Shown: positions 23,920-36,775 of the stretch, one piece after another | Numbering within the stretch: the stretch's first letter is position 1 | How the letters are laid out: each line of letters opens with the position of its first letter | Assembly (NCBI RefSeq): GCF_036850765.1 | Contig: NC_089493.1 | Coordinates: forward strand, 269,369,034 to 269,433,033 | From: Saccopteryx bilineata | Lineage: Eukaryota; Chordata; Mammalia; Chiroptera; Emballonuridae | Direction: 5' to 3' | Length of the DNA stretch: 64,000 nt | The notes under the pieces: generated by a model | Database searches by the model: none | What the model was told of the DNA's origin: nothing | Seen by the model: only the letters and a program-made list of their open reading frames with translations | Position numbers and translations under genes: made by a program

Positions 23920-24109
23920 CCCTGGCCGGGTAGTTCAGTGGTAAAGCGTCATCCTGGAGCCCAGAGGTCACCAGTTCAATCCCCAGTCAATGAGAGGCAA
24001 TCAGTGAGTACACAACTGGATAGAACAACTAAGTAGAACAACAAGTTGATGCTTTTCTCTCTCTCTCTTCCTCTTCTCCTTCCCCTCAATCAATGGGAAA
24101 AAAATTTTT
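23920..24109 (+). mobile_element. Short bat tRNA-SINE
   Basis: CCCTGGCCGGGTAGTTCAG head, B-box-like CAGTTCAATCCCCAGTCAA, then GTAGAACAACAAGTTGATGC and a CT-rich tail. A perfect 15-bp duplication AAGTGTGAAGGAGGA flanks it (23905-23919, 24110-24124). Its body is unrelated to the long SINE after the tRNA region. Confidence 0.92.
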
Positions 24110-24124
24110 AAGTGTGAAGGAGGA

Positions 24125-25440
24125 TATTTGGTAGTGAGGTTCTTATAAGACAGCTCTCCTAAGCATGCCTACCTATTTCAGCCTCATCCCCTTTTTGCTT
24201 CTCTAAAGAATCCAGTGTTTTGACATAAGGCTTCTGATGGCTTCTTGGTCCCCAAGGGAAGGATAGTTGTTTGTAAATTGCAAATGTATGGAATGAGAAT
24301 TAACTATATAGGGGGAAAAAGGGTTTCTTCAATTATACAGAGAGAACTGATATTATATAAGTGAAATATAACTAGAGACAATTTAAATCTTTTAACACAG
24401 GGAAGTGCTTAAAATGTAATGCCAAATAAATGGATGAAAAATTGTGTGATTACTCAGTGATCTACAAGGGACTTAAACTTTAGAGATGTAGATAAATGAC
24501 AGGCATTTAGGAAAAACATGGAGAGTCAACTTGAAAATTATGATATGAAAAGAATTAGGTAATTAAAAATACATACAAAGCAAAAATAATTAGAATTAAA
24601 TATGACATTTGCATAAGCAAGTACACAAGATTAGTCAAGTATGAAGAATTATCCTTAGAAAGAACAGAGAAAGAAAATGAAAACAATGTACAAAACTCCC
24701 ACTGATTAGATCATTTGAAAGACAATGTAAAAATTGAAGTTAAAAGGACAAGAGGACTGAAACAGAAGAAAACCTTCAAAAGGAAGCAAACAGTGTTGAA
24801 TTTGTAAAAGCACATATTACACTTGGATAAGTAAATTCTCCTGCGACACAAATAGATAGAGATTTTTTAAATGTAATCACTAGTAAACAGCCTTCTTATT
24901 GGTGACATTTCAGAGACTGGGTAATCTCCAAAAGGACAATGAACTGTCATGGTGCATTTTAGTTAATTTTAAAAAATATACTGCTTCCATCAGAGACATT
25001 GTGCCTCTAAATTACATAAGTAAAGAAAATAGCTACAAATGGAAGATTTTGCTTAGTAATCTTGTTTATTTTTAGCTGTCCAAAAGTTATTTTTATTCAC
25101 CCTATTTTTTATGAAACTCAGTCATTTTCTGATTCATCATCAACAATGTTTAGTTAACATTTAATTAATTTATTTAATAAACAAATGCTTTGTCACATAC
25201 AATTGCTAGATGCCTGCTCTCAGAAAACAGAGCTGAAAATGTTAAGTCAAGAAAATTGATTCAAGACCCAAACTGAACCTCCGTTCCTTCCTTTCTTCAT
25301 AAATTTAAGGTCTTGAACTAAAAGAAATTCTATGAACTCTTCTAGGTATGTTTTTTATTTTCTAAAAGATAAATTAATGTTTTGCTTAATCTGTATATTG
25401 TAAGTTATTGTTGCAATCTTGCGATCAGGATGGGTTTTTT
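24125..25440. other. No gene recognised; AT-rich
   Basis: Very AT-rich, no coding frame, no clear repeat family. May contain heavily decayed L1. Confidence 0.5.
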
Positions 25441-25605
25441 ATTAATTTGATTTATTTATTCATTTTGAGATAGAGAGAGAAGTGGGGGAGGAGCAGAAAG
25501 CGTCAACTCCTATATGTGCCTTGACCGGGCAAGCTGGTCATTTCGAACTGGCAACCTCAGTGTTCCAGGTTGATGCTTTAGCCACTGCACCACCACAGGT
25601 CAGGC
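25441..25605 (-). mobile_element. tRNA-SINE, GCCTGACC head type, short form
   Basis: Minus strand: head GCCTGACCTGTGGTGGTGCA at the right end, A-box-like GTGGCTAAAGC, body AAGGCACATATAGGAGTTGA and CT-rich tail. AGGATGGGTTTTTTAT before and AGGATGGTTTTATAAT after give an approximate duplication. Confidence 0.85.
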
Positions 25606-26149
25606 AGGATGGTTTTATAATGCATGAGTTTTCACTAAGATTTATTGATAACCTAATATAATCCAAAATTTATAGTGCTAGTTAGGTAAAAAGAAAGATA
25701 ATAAATGGATTTTAGCTTCACAAGCAATATTTCAGCCATTATATGAAGAAAATATTTGGATATCATTTTAAAATTTAAACATGAAAATTACATCAATAAC
25801 ATACAATTATTGTATTAATAATTAATATTAAGTATGTTTAAGTATAGATATATTAATAATAGCTAATTAATATTAATAAATTGCTATTGATCATAGCAAA
25901 CAAAATATATAAATGTGTCAAATATTATTTCAGCTTCACAATGACATTATGTAGTTTTTGTTTTTTTCCTTATTTTATAGATAAATATAAAATAATGTTG
26001 CATGTGGCTTGGAAATGTTAAGTAACTTATCCAAGAAACATCTCAGATTATAAGTGGTAATCTGCCCCAAATGGGATATTTTTATATAAACTATTTTGTG
26101 ACTTGCTCTTTTAATTTACATGTCCTAACTATGATATTCTGTTTATAAA

Positions 26150-26345
26150 TTTACTTTAATAGTTTCATTTCTAAGGATTACATGGCATTCTATTGTATGA
26201 ACGTTCCATAGCTTATTTAAACATTCTCTCATTTGGGAACATTTAGTTCATTTCCAATTTTTTATACTGTGTATGTGAATCTTTGCACACATCTTCAAAT
26301 AAGTATTTAGATATAGAACTGCTGGGCTAAGATCATGAGTATTTT
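26150..26345 (-). repeat. L1 ORF2-end fragment (antisense)
   Basis: 'ggcattctattgtatgaacg', 'cattctctcatttgggaacat' and 'aactgctgggctaagatcatg' are the complement of the familiar L1 ORF2 3' section. A related piece lies at about 27270-27380, beyond the small hAT insertion. Confidence 0.6.
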
Positions 26346-26956
26346 TTAAGATTTTTTAATTCACCAACTTATTATCTTAACCATTACTTTCACTCATCTA
26401 AAGGGTTGTTAATTAAACTCTTTGCTGTTTATTATTAATAGTTTCTTTTGTGGTTCTTACTCTGCTACTTACAAGAGAAATTTAGGTAGGTGAGCAGATA
26501 TTTCAGTAGTTCCTGACAGATAAAAGGATAGGAAGACAAATTTTTGTTTTCCTCATTCTTTTTGGAAAATTATAGAAAGTGACAGAGAAAGTGCCAAGAA
26601 AGAAATTGGTTCCCTCTGTGAGTATAATTCTGGGACAGAATAACACCAAAGAAAAAGAAAACATTAAGCCCAACTATTTTGACACCAAACATTTTTGGTG
26701 AAAAAATCCAGCAGTTTGACCATGATTTCCAAAAACCCTAGATAGTCAGAAAAAAGTTCACCTGCAGGGAACTGGGTTGGGCAGCTGAGGAGACAAATGG
26801 AAAAAGGAACCCTCCTTGGGTGCTGGAAGATATTATATGCCTAGATCTAAATGGTGGTTGCATGTATACATATGCTTGTGTAAAAATTCATCTACTTAGA
26901 TGTGCGTACATATGTCATACCTCAAAACAACCTCAGGTTTTTGGCAACATGTAAAA

Positions 26957-27073
26957 CATTGGTTCTCAACCTGTGGGTCGCGACCCCGGCGGGAGTCGAA
27001 CGACCAAAACACAGGGGTCGCCTAAAGCCATCGGACCCCACCGGGGTCGCGACCCACAGGTTGAGAACCGCTG
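26957..27073. mobile_element. SPIN-like hAT MITE, 117 bp, with perfect 8-bp duplication
   Basis: The element is almost entirely inverted repeat: GGTTCTCAACCTGTGGGTCG opens it after CATT, and the exact complement closes it before CGCTG. It is flanked by a perfect 8-bp duplication ATGTAAAA (26949-26956, 27074-27081). The terminus matches the SPIN family of hAT transposons as I remember it, a family known for horizontal transfer among tetrapods. The interior is only about 40 bp, with no coding capacity. Confidence 0.92.
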
Positions 27074-28134
27074 ATGTAAAACAAACACCACCTTGGGTCA
27101 ACTGGATTTTCATTTTACTCCCAGATATTTGTATATGCTTTTATTATCATTTAAACTTATTACATATTTAGGCAGTAAATGCATAAACACAGTAAGTCAA
27201 ACTCTAGCAAGTTGGCACTTTTTTTTTCTAGTTTTGGGTGATTTTCCCATTTTTGATCCCTAAAAGATGGACATTTCAGTTAGCTTCCAGTTTTTTTGCT
27301 ATTATAACTCATTGTACATAAATATTTGTGTCTCTTTAATTATTAACTAAAGATAAATTTCCAAGAAGCTGCCTCTCAGTGATCTGAAGAGAAGATGACA
27401 TGCAAGCCCTATGCCAACAGTTATCTAGAAGTTAAATGGGGTACAATGTGTCTTAAACAAATAAGACTTTGATCACTGTTTAGACCGTTTGGACCACCTT
27501 AGCATAAAAGTGTCAGAATGTAGCATTATCTCATCTTTCAAAGATATTGGAGTTTGGAGGAATGCAAAAGAGAATTGTGAACATGCAGATACTCCGCTTT
27601 CCTAAGTAGACCCAGGTCTAATTTTTCTCTCTAAAAACTAATCCTCAGTCTTTAAATTTCAAAGGACAAATGATTAGATTTGGGGACTTTTCCAAAATCT
27701 TAAATCCTTAAAAAAAAAAATGTTGATCTAACGTCTGATTAAAATGTATCTCTCGTTAACAAGCTACCTTGTGATAGATACATAAATCAGGATCTACATT
27801 CTTTCTAATTTGGACTATATTGTACAGGGCATTTCTATATGCTGACTAATTAGTTGGTTGCAGGTTTGCCTACTTTTAACATGAGACAACTGCTTTCTTT
27901 CTGCCCTTCAAACACCCCTCTCCTTTTGTTTTCATGAACGCATATTGTGGTTGGCAGCAGCAAGTCAAACCTCAGCCTCCACTTGCATTTCTCTAACTTC
28001 TCAGTACAATATGTTTGTGAACACAATATTGTAATATAGCTGTGTTTTTGGTTGGAATCCAGTTCATCTGTTAGAATTTAGTGATGTTCTAAGCTTTTAC
28101 TTCCATCTCTTAAACCCTAATATGACTTCATGTC

Positions 28135-28799
28135 TTGGCTGAGCTTTGGAGTTTCAACATGCACAGACAGCCCCGGACTCGCATTCCCCCTACTACGCTG
28201 GGCTGTCACCAGCAGTTTCTGGGACATGACAAACATCCAAACTGGCAAACTTCAGAAAGAGTAGGCTTTTTTTTTTTTTTTTTTAGGAATTTGTTGCTTC
28301 ATTGTGACAAAAGGCCAACCTGTTCCCCTCTTTAAAACAGGCACTGAAGTAATTTTAGCTTCTGAAATTTTCCATTCTGATTATGAACCAATGTTGAGAA
28401 AAAAGAAAAGAGAGAGAGAGAGAGAGAGAATCCTATCAACTAGCGTAGGCTTAGTAGTCATGTGGTGCTCTAAAGCCAGTGACACTGGTCTGAAATCTTG
28501 CCACCTTAACCCGGATAAATGCTGAGGATGCCAGTAGTCCAGCTTATACCTTTCTTCCTCTCACAGTGAGCCCAGAAAGAAAGGATTCTTTTCCACAGAA
28601 ACTAGAAAGCACCCCCCCAAGGGGGGACTACAGATACCAGTATTTATATACTAGGCTCTCTCAGTGGCAAAGCCAGCTTGAAGCCTCATCACTCTGTGAT
28701 GAAGCTCTTCTGGTCCCAGTCTTCTCTGGAATCTGGGTATTTCCAATGAGCTTGTTATTGTCATGTCATATTCTTTAATAGGAACAGACAGCCAGGGCA
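28135..28799. other. No gene recognised; contains T- and GA-runs
   Basis: A T-run at 28267-28284 and a (GA)n run at 28410-28429. Open frames of about 65-75 codons have no recognisable content. Confidence 0.5.
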
Positions 28800-30225
28800 C
28801 CAGACATTGGAGGAAAGCCTCTAACATGAAAGTCGGAGACCAAAGTGAACACCACAGATGTTGGGTGCGAGGATACGGGGATAAGAAAAGGGAAATTTAA
28901 ACACTCAGAGAGTAGAAGGAAATCTTAATAACAACCAAGAATAGCCTCAGAGAGAGGAACCAACAGAATACATACACAAAACAAAAATGAGGTGCCTCAA
29001 AAATGGGACAGAGAACAAAAAAAATAGTTATTTGAAATTAAAAGTTGGGAAGCAAATTTAGCGAAAGGGCTTTAGAAGACAGTGTTGAAGAAATCTCCCA
29101 GAAAATAAGACAAAAAAAGATAGGGAGATAGAAGATATGAGAGAAAAGATAGTAAGAGGATGAGTTCAGGAAGGTAAACATATGAATAACAGAAATTCCA
29201 GAAAATGAAGAGGAAGAATTATAAAAAGCAAAAATAAAAAAAAAACATCCCAGGTTAGAATGTCCTACTTACCTAGCACTTAATATAACAAATGAAAAAA
29301 CATTCCATACCAAGTTATACCGTTGTGAAATTTCAGTAGGTATAAAGAGAATATCCTAAAGGCTTACAGAAATTAAAATGACAAGGAAAAATCACTACAT
29401 ATTATAACTGTTACAACAGCTAAAACGCCAGAACGCTGACACAGGTGTCATGACAAGAATGTAAATTTGGAAGACAGGTGGTTTTCAACAAAACTAAACA
29501 TACTCTTACCACACAATCCAGGTTTTTTGGTATTTACCTAAAGGTAAAACTTAGGTCCACACAGAACATGTACATAGATGTTTATAGCAGCTTTATTCAT
29601 AATTGCCCAAACTTAAAAGCAATCAAGAGATCTTTCAGTAGACGAATGGATGAATACACTAGGCTACATTCAGACAATGGAATATAATTCAGTGATTAAA
29701 AGAAATGAGCTATCAAGCCAAGAAAAGACATGGAAGTAAGTAACTTAAATGCAGATTACTAAGTGAAAGAAGCCAATCTATAAAAAAGCTACCTACCATA
29801 TGATTCCAAGGGATATAACATTCTGGAAAAGGCAACACTATGGAGAGAGTAAAAATCAGTGCTGGCCGTGGATGAGTGAAGGGAGGGGTAGAGAGGGATA
29901 TATAAGTAGAGCACAGACGCTCTGAGGGCAATGAAAATAATCTACGATACCATAATAATGGATACATGTCAGTGTGCCTTTGTCCAAACCCACAGACTGT
30001 ACAACACAGAAAGTGAGCCCTCTCGTGAACTATAGACTGTGGTGATTATGGTGTGTCACTGTAAGTTCATTAGTTGAAACAGATGTACCACTCTGGTGGG
30101 GGATGGTGACAACCGGGGCAGTTATGCATGGATAGAGACAGGGGCGTATGGGAAATCTCTGTGCCTTCCCCTCAACTGTCCTCTCACCCTAAAGCTGTTC
30201 TTTAAAAGTAGTCTCTTTAAAGAGA
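28800..30225 (+). mobile_element. Old L1 3' portion, dead
   Basis: Contains phrases of an old L1 in order: 'attccagaaaatgaagagg', 'gtttatagcagctttattcat', 'gacgaatggatgaatacac', 'aatggaatataattcagtga', 'ccatatgattccaagg', and 'gttgaaacagatgtaccac' near the end. All reading frames are broken. The start is uncertain. Confidence 0.7.
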
Positions 30226-32080
30226 AAATCTTACAGAGAAAACCAAAACAAAACAGACACCCCATATAACGGTTTGGAAATCTCAGTGGGATCAGACTTC
30301 TCCAGAGTGAAATTGGAAGGTTAGAATAAAGGAAGCGAGGACTCGATACCCTGAAGGGAAATGATTTTTAATTTAGAATTTCATTCCCAGAGCACGGTAT
30401 TCAAAAATGCTGGTAACACAGTGCACTGTAGAGTATCGGATGTTTACCCTCCTGATCGCAAGGCTGACCCGGAGCTGTGGCTCGCTGCCTCTGTCCAGCA
30501 TCAGGAGAGAATACTGTACTGCAAATCACTAGCCTGGGAAAAGACCTAAATTCCAAATTCCAAATATGGTTTCTACCAAATGTATCTCTCTTTTGCACCA
30601 TTGCAAAGTTGAAAAATTGTAAGGAGAACCATCGTAAGTCAGGGAGGGACCATCTGAATATATCCAGTCTCCCGTTGTACTATTTCTCTGGAGAACCCTG
30701 ATGAATATACAACCCTGGCAGTAATGATCCTTCAGTTACCCATGCATGTCCAGGTCGGTGCCCTGGAGTCAAGAAGCTGGACAGCAGCAGCAATCTGGTT
30801 CCTTAAGTAGTAAGGTCATATTGTCCATGTCGTGGCAATCCTGGGGCATTGCTACTCATTCTGTAAGTATAGGAGTCATTCTTCTGACCTATAACATCCA
30901 GCAAGAGAGCAAGTCATTCAAACGATCTTTCCCAGAGAGCAGGAAAATACAATTTTGTGTTCCGATCAGAGAGGATTCAGAAGTTTACCAAAGTTCTAGG
31001 AACTTAAATTGTAGGCAGGGATAATATTGCTGTTCATCACTGTCTACTTATTTTCTATTTAAAGAGTTTTATCTTCCTAGTAGAGGGGGTTGGTTTAATA
31101 GTGTGTCAGGGGAAATGTCTAGTGAATGTATTGATTGAATATATGATGATAAATGTGGGCAACTTATCTCGTAATCTTCCTCTAGGTTTGCCTAGCTGAG
31201 GGTGAAAAAAATTATTTTTAATATAGCCAAGAAGGTCATTTTTCATTGTTGTGGGATTCTAAGTACCATATGTGTGCCTAAATGACTTTTTTTTCCCTAA
31301 AAAGAGTAAGAATGTGTAGATTAGCACCAGGTGGAAGATATTTCCATACATAGCACTTCACGCTTAAATGTCGAGTTTGATCATTTTAACTAGGAACAAT
31401 TAAGCTATGCTAGGGAGGAAACAAAGAAATACATATGGTGTTCAGATATCAAACATGTCCAGATTTTACAGAGAAAAATATGGTCATAATTCCTCAAGGG
31501 GGATAACTGAGGATCTTCATTACCACGGGCAAGAAAAGGGTTCTAAGGCATACCACGCACTGTACACAAAATAGAGGCCACACGAAGGACCAGGAGGAAT
31601 GAGAATGTTTAACAAAGCAACTCAATGTTATGGCAGATTCCATTTTCCAATATGAGGTATTTCCGAACAAAAGCTGTACAGAAGACAACGTTCTCATTAT
31701 TGTCGTCTTCTGCCTTTTGCTTATTGGAGACAAATGCAATGCTGAAAAGGTTTTTACTCTGATGTTCTAACAAGAACCGTACTTCTGTCACATCTAGAGT
31801 GACTGATAATGCTCAGGCCTCTCTATTACTTCATTCAAATAACAGGGTTTACTTGCTTTTAAGGTCACTTGGGCAATAATGTTACTGTTCTTCTGCTCTG
31901 TAGTCTCATTTTCACAGAGGATTGGTAGAAAAAAGAGGGAGGGATTGGTTAACCCTCATTCACAAAAGAAATGAAAACTTCTTATTGAAATGAAATCGTT
32001 TGGGAAATTCTAAAATGATTATTGTTGTTGTTTTGTTGAAATAAGTAAATAAGGAAGTCTAAAATAGCTAATACAATATA
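30226..32080. other. No gene recognised
   Basis: Mixed sequence; the first 300 bases may extend the L1 fragment. No credible coding frame. Confidence 0.5.
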
Positions 32081-32084
32081 GTAC

Positions 32085-32230
32085 TCCTGAGTTCTAAGTC
32101 CAGCTCTATTTCTGTGTAGTTGTGTGACATCGGGCAAGGCACCAAACCTCTCTGGGCTTCTGTTTACTTATTTATAAAATGGACATCTTTAACTACTGCA
32201 TCTTTAATAATATATTAAATGATACAAAAT
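32085..32230 (+). repeat. MIR
   Basis: AGTCCAGCTCTATTTCTGTG, TTGTGTGACATCGGGCAAGG, CTCTCTGGGCTTCTGTTTAC and AAAATGGACATC follow the MIR core in sense orientation. Confidence 0.8.
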
Positions 32231-32489
32231 AACGTAAGATATCTAATTATATATATTATTGAATATGATATATATATTTCCTGGAACAAGTTGTACATAG
32301 CAATGTAGTCTACAGAGCAATGTTCTCTTGATGCTAAGCCTGCCTTATTTACAGTAACACTTGGGCCCTTACCTTTGGAGTGCATTGCATTTTCTTGTAT
32401 GTCTGAAGGAAAGCACTTTTGTTTTAATGTATTAACTTCTGAACTGCTTTTGTTGAGAAATGCAAGGTTTGGGTTTAATATATATTCTC

Positions 32490-33320
32490 CGGCTTTTTAT
32501 TTTGTAACATGTCAAACCTTCCAAAAAACTGCAGGAACACACAATGAAGACAACATAACCTTCCTTAGATTTATGGATTCTTAACATTTTTTATTTTGGC
32601 CTTCTCTCTCTTTTTCTTCTCTTTTCTCTGCTCCCTTTCTGGATACATAGGCATTGTCGACCCATTTGGGAATTCACTGCAGACATCATGATGCTTCATT
32701 CCTAAAAACTTTAGCATTTATCTCCTAAGAAAAAAGACATTCTCCTGCATAACTACAGGATACTTCCTTTGGAAATTTAACTTTAATTCAATATTATTAT
32801 CTAAAAATATACTTTCTATTCATATTTCCCAATTGTCTCAATAATGTCCTATGTAGCTTTATTTTTTTGTATTCTAGATCCAATCAAGGGTTAGCTGTTG
32901 CATTTAATTGTCCTCTCTCTTTACCCTCCTTTGTTCTATAATTTCACAGCCTGTTTTGTTCATTTGCTTTTCATAATATTGATATTTTTAAGGAATTTGG
33001 GCCAGTTGTTTTGCAAAATTTCTCCCTATTCAGATTTGCATAGCTGTGTCCTAATGATTAGATTTAAGTTACAGATTTTTACAAGGGATGTTCTATAGAT
33101 ACTGTATTCTCAGTGCATCACATCAGAGGTACGTGAGATCATAATTGGAGATACAGGGTTTGATCGTTTGGTTAAGGTGATAGTCACCAAATGTCTGCAA
33201 TTTAAAAATTTGATTTCTTCTTACAATGAATAAGCAATCTTGGGAGTGACACTGAGACTTGTGAATATGCTGTTTCCCCAAAGTTTGGGCAACCATCAAC
33301 AATGGTGGCTTCAAGGTCAT
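32490..33320 (-). mobile_element. L1 3' UTR-type fragment (antisense)
   Basis: A long colinear match to the antisense 3' region of an old mammalian L1 as remembered: TAGCATTTATCTCCTAAGAA, CCCAATTGTCTCAATAATGT, GATCCAATCAAGGGTTAGC, CTCAGTGCATCACATCAGAG and TGGTTAAGGTGATAGTCACC in order. No coding frame. Confidence 0.75.
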
Positions 33321-33427
33321 TATGCTTTCGTTGTCCTCTACAACAGTGATTTGGGACAATCAACACATCTCTGGTAGATGGAAGAAAGAATTGGTCAGTT
33401 TGGACTTGACCAGAGGTAAATGCTGGT

Positions 33428-33484
33428 GTGGTGTGGGGCGGTGTGGGGCAGTGCGGTGTGGTGTGTGTGTGTGTGTGTGTGTGT
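33428..33484 (+). repeat. GTG-rich simple repeat
   Basis: An imperfect GGTGTGGGGC-like unit repeated several times, passing into a pure (GT)n run of about ten units. Confidence 0.85.
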
Positions 33485-36090
33485 AGAGGTGCTGAAGTAG
33501 AGTGAGAAGCTTTGACATGCTGTTAGCATTTTAAGCAGAGTTAAGTAAAGGCTAAGGTTGGGATTCCTAGTGTGAGGAATTGAAGAAAAGTAAACTTTTG
33601 TTGGGTATTGAACAGAAGAGACATATTGTATTATTTCTGCATTTGCAATTTCTCCATAGTATCAGACAAGACCTAGCGCTTAAGAATAATGGGCACATAT
33701 ATTACAAATAATGCATACAAATCTTTTTGCTTTATTTATGGTGACTTACAGCTTCCTTTATTCATTTCTTCTCCCCCTCCCATTATATTTTAGGTTGTAA
33801 TATTACTATATTTCTGTTAGACAAAATTAAGGTATTATTAATGGGAAACACAATCGGAAATTAATAAGGTGAGGTAAGTTTGCAATGAATTTGACAGGCC
33901 ATGAAGTGCTTGTTTCCATGTGACCAAGTGAGAACAACAAAGAATCCAAACACACCTCTTTCTACCTTCAAGAATTGGACCACAATGTCTATGTTTGTTT
34001 TCTTCACATTTCTCTGATTTATCAGAGTTACTTTTCAACAAAAGCAGAATTCTATTATAATGTGTGGGACCAGTTATTAATGATAGGGAAAACAAACCAA
34101 ATGTTGCAATAAAGAGAAAACATTCTGCATAGAAGAGCAAAAATAAATAATAACAGTAATATTCATGATGATGACAAAGAATGCTAATGAGCTTTGATAA
34201 AAGATCCTGAAAAGCAATGGTATTCTAATAATAGTACAATGACTGGAACAGAAAGCATGGAAAATGAATTGTGCAAGAGATTATACTTTAAGTGGCAAGA
34301 ACAATCTAGCATAGGAAATGAAGTACCAACGACCATGAAACAATAGACCCCATTTATTCAAGCAATAGAAGTAAAGAAGTCCTAGCAAAGACTCTTTTGC
34401 CTTGTGGGATTATCCTAACATATGTCTTCCATTGTTGTTTTTATGTTTCTCTAACGTATCAGAGGATTCGAACCTATAGCAGGAAGAACACTATTTTATT
34501 ATGATGTCAGTATTTTAGGAAAATGAGCCAGGAATTTGAAAAGTAAGCTTTTTGCAAATACAAAGATGTCATTGTTGCTGCTGTTGTGCTTCTAGAATAA
34601 CTGTATGATTGTCAATTATGAAAAGAGATCATAGTAGTGGATACAATTTGTGTCTGAACAGGAATGCACAATGCACAATGGGAGATTATAAGAGCAATCA
34701 ACGGAGTGCAGGATATTATAAAGACTTACTCTTAAGCTGCAATATAGCCAAAATATACTGTTAAGAACCGGGAATTGTCTCGTGAATGAATAATAAAACA
34801 GCCATGTTTTAAAATCTTTATTTAAAACTACCTACAAGTTGAACAACTTTTCAAGCCCTTTTTAACACTTTCACAATTCGCTGGAACATTAATTTCTTTT
34901 TTTCTTTGAGCTGCAGTGGTTAATCTGATTTTGGTGCTTCATTAATTATGTCAATTAATGTGTGCTGCGAGTAATTTCATTTGTTGAAATAGATACCAGG
35001 TGAATCTGTAGTTAGGAGAGGGCTGTCTCTTTAAGACTTGTGTGCAGTTTTCCAAGATTAGTCACAACATAGAAGAGTAGTGTTTTAAATATAAATAACT
35101 TCTGGTTAGTGACCAAACTGGTAACTAGTTTATTTCTTGACAATTGAAATAAAATTATGATTTTTTCCCCACTTTCTCTTGTCAATCAAAGTGCCACTTT
35201 GACTAGGATGGTCCTAGTTTTAACAATGAATATCCTCTAACTTGGAAAACTCTTCTGTTCAAAGCAAGTTGGGACAGTTGGTCCACCTAAAACATGCTCT
35301 TTGTTTGAAAAGAAGTGTTATATTTACAATGTTTTGTGCATTATTAAATAAATTTAGCACATAGAATTTTAAAATAAATTTTCATTCATATTATAACTAA
35401 AATAATGCAACTATATAATGTGTAGTTTTGTTCCTTTTAAACTTTATGCAAACAAGATATAATTTAACAATTTTAAAAGCAATTGTAGTCACAAGTTACT
35501 TACAATTCTTTGTCCATTAGTTAACTACATATGCTCACAAAACCGTGTGTAATTTTAAGGACTCCATTAAATTCTAACATATTTCCTTGTTTTAAGTCAC
35601 TTAATTATCCTTTATTGTAGGACATGCATGTTGTTTTTATTTTTGCTCTATTTTAAATAATGTTGTAAATATCTTTGTATATATTATACTCCTCTTTTAA
35701 ATTTAAGAAATAAAACTTTGAGGAAAATATACATAGGGTAGAATTGGATTGGCAACATGGAAACAGTTTTTCTTCTGTTAGCTAGTTTCTCATCAATTAA
35801 CCTGCTATTTAAACAACTATTTCATGAAAATTCCTGGTAATATGAGCCCATTTAAGAAACTGGATAATATTTTTTACTTGGATAGTTGGAACAACATGTT
35901 TGCTTGTTTGTTCTGAATGTTGAGAAATTTTTATCACAAGATGTTGTTTCCTTTTTTAAAGGATTTTTCAAAAGAATAATGGCACTTAAAAAAATGAGAT
36001 CACTTAATTTCTCAAACAAACATCCACTGTGTTCCAAATTTGACAGAGGCATTGAGGAACTTAGAAGTACTTCCAATTGATTTTTTAAAA
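33485..36090. other. No gene recognised; AT-rich, SINE-free
   Basis: AT-rich sequence with no recognised mobile element. A candidate conserved block (34880-35060) is listed separately. Confidence 0.5.
34880..35060. promoter_or_regulatory. Candidate conserved noncoding element
   Basis: Dense homeodomain-type cores (TTCATTAATTATG, TCAATTAATGTG, GAGTAATTTC) followed by a mixed-composition tail, repeat-free and uncoding. Inference only. Confidence 0.3.
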
Positions 36091-36096
36091 ATTTTC

Positions 36097-36473
36097 ATTT
36101 ATTTCTTCTTAAGTGAGAAGCGGGGAGGTGGAGAGATAGACCAGGATCCACCCAGCAAGCCCCTTATGAGGCGATGCTCTGCCCATCTGGTACCGTTACT
36201 CCGTTGCTCAGCAACCAAGCTATTCCAGCACCTGAGGTGAGGCCATGAAGCCATCCTCAGTGCGCCCGGGGTCAACTTGCTTCAATTGAGTCATTGCTGT
36301 GGGAGTAGAAGAGAGAGAGAGATAGAGAGAGAGGGGGGGGGGGAGAGAGAGAAGGGATGGGGGAGGGGTGGAGAAGCAGATGGTCACTTCTTTTGTATGC
36401 CCTGACCAGGAATCAAACCTGGGACATCCACTTGTCAGGCCAATGCTCTACCACTGAGCAAACTGACCACAGC
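36097..36473 (-). mobile_element. Bat tRNA-SINE, GCCCTGGCC type, diverged
   Basis: Minus strand: AAGTGAGAAGCGGGGAGGTG tail at the left, body with an expanded GA/G run (36305-36360), and head complement at the right (GAATCAAACCTGGGACATCC, CACTGAGCAAACTG). CCAATTGATTTTTT before and CCAACTAATTTTTT after look like a decayed duplication. Confidence 0.88.
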
Positions 36474-36490
36474 TCTACCAACTAATTTTT

Positions 36491-36775
36491 TATATAAATA
36501 AATTTTTATTAATTTTAATGGGGTGACATCAATAAATCAGGGTACATATATTCAAAGAAAACATGTCCAGGTTATCTTGTCATTCAATTATGTTGCATAC
36601 CCATCACCCAAAGTCAGATTGTCCTCCGTCACCTTCTATCTAGTTTTCTTTGTGCCCCTTCCCCTCCCCCTTCCCCTCTCCCTCCTTCCCTCCCCCCGCA
36701 CCCCGTAACCACCACACTCTTGTTCATGTCTCTTAGTCTTGTTTTTATGTCCCACCAATGTATGGAATCCTGCAG
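36491..36775 (-). mobile_element. Recent 5'-truncated L1 (3' end, antisense)
   Basis: A 285-bp piece starting AATAAATTTTTATTAATTTT and containing GGGGTGACATCAATAAATCA and a C-rich stretch, the complement of a bat L1 3' UTR end. A perfect 17-bp duplication TCTACCAACTAATTTTT flanks it (36474-36490, 36776-36792), so it is a genuine late insertion. Confidence 0.88.
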
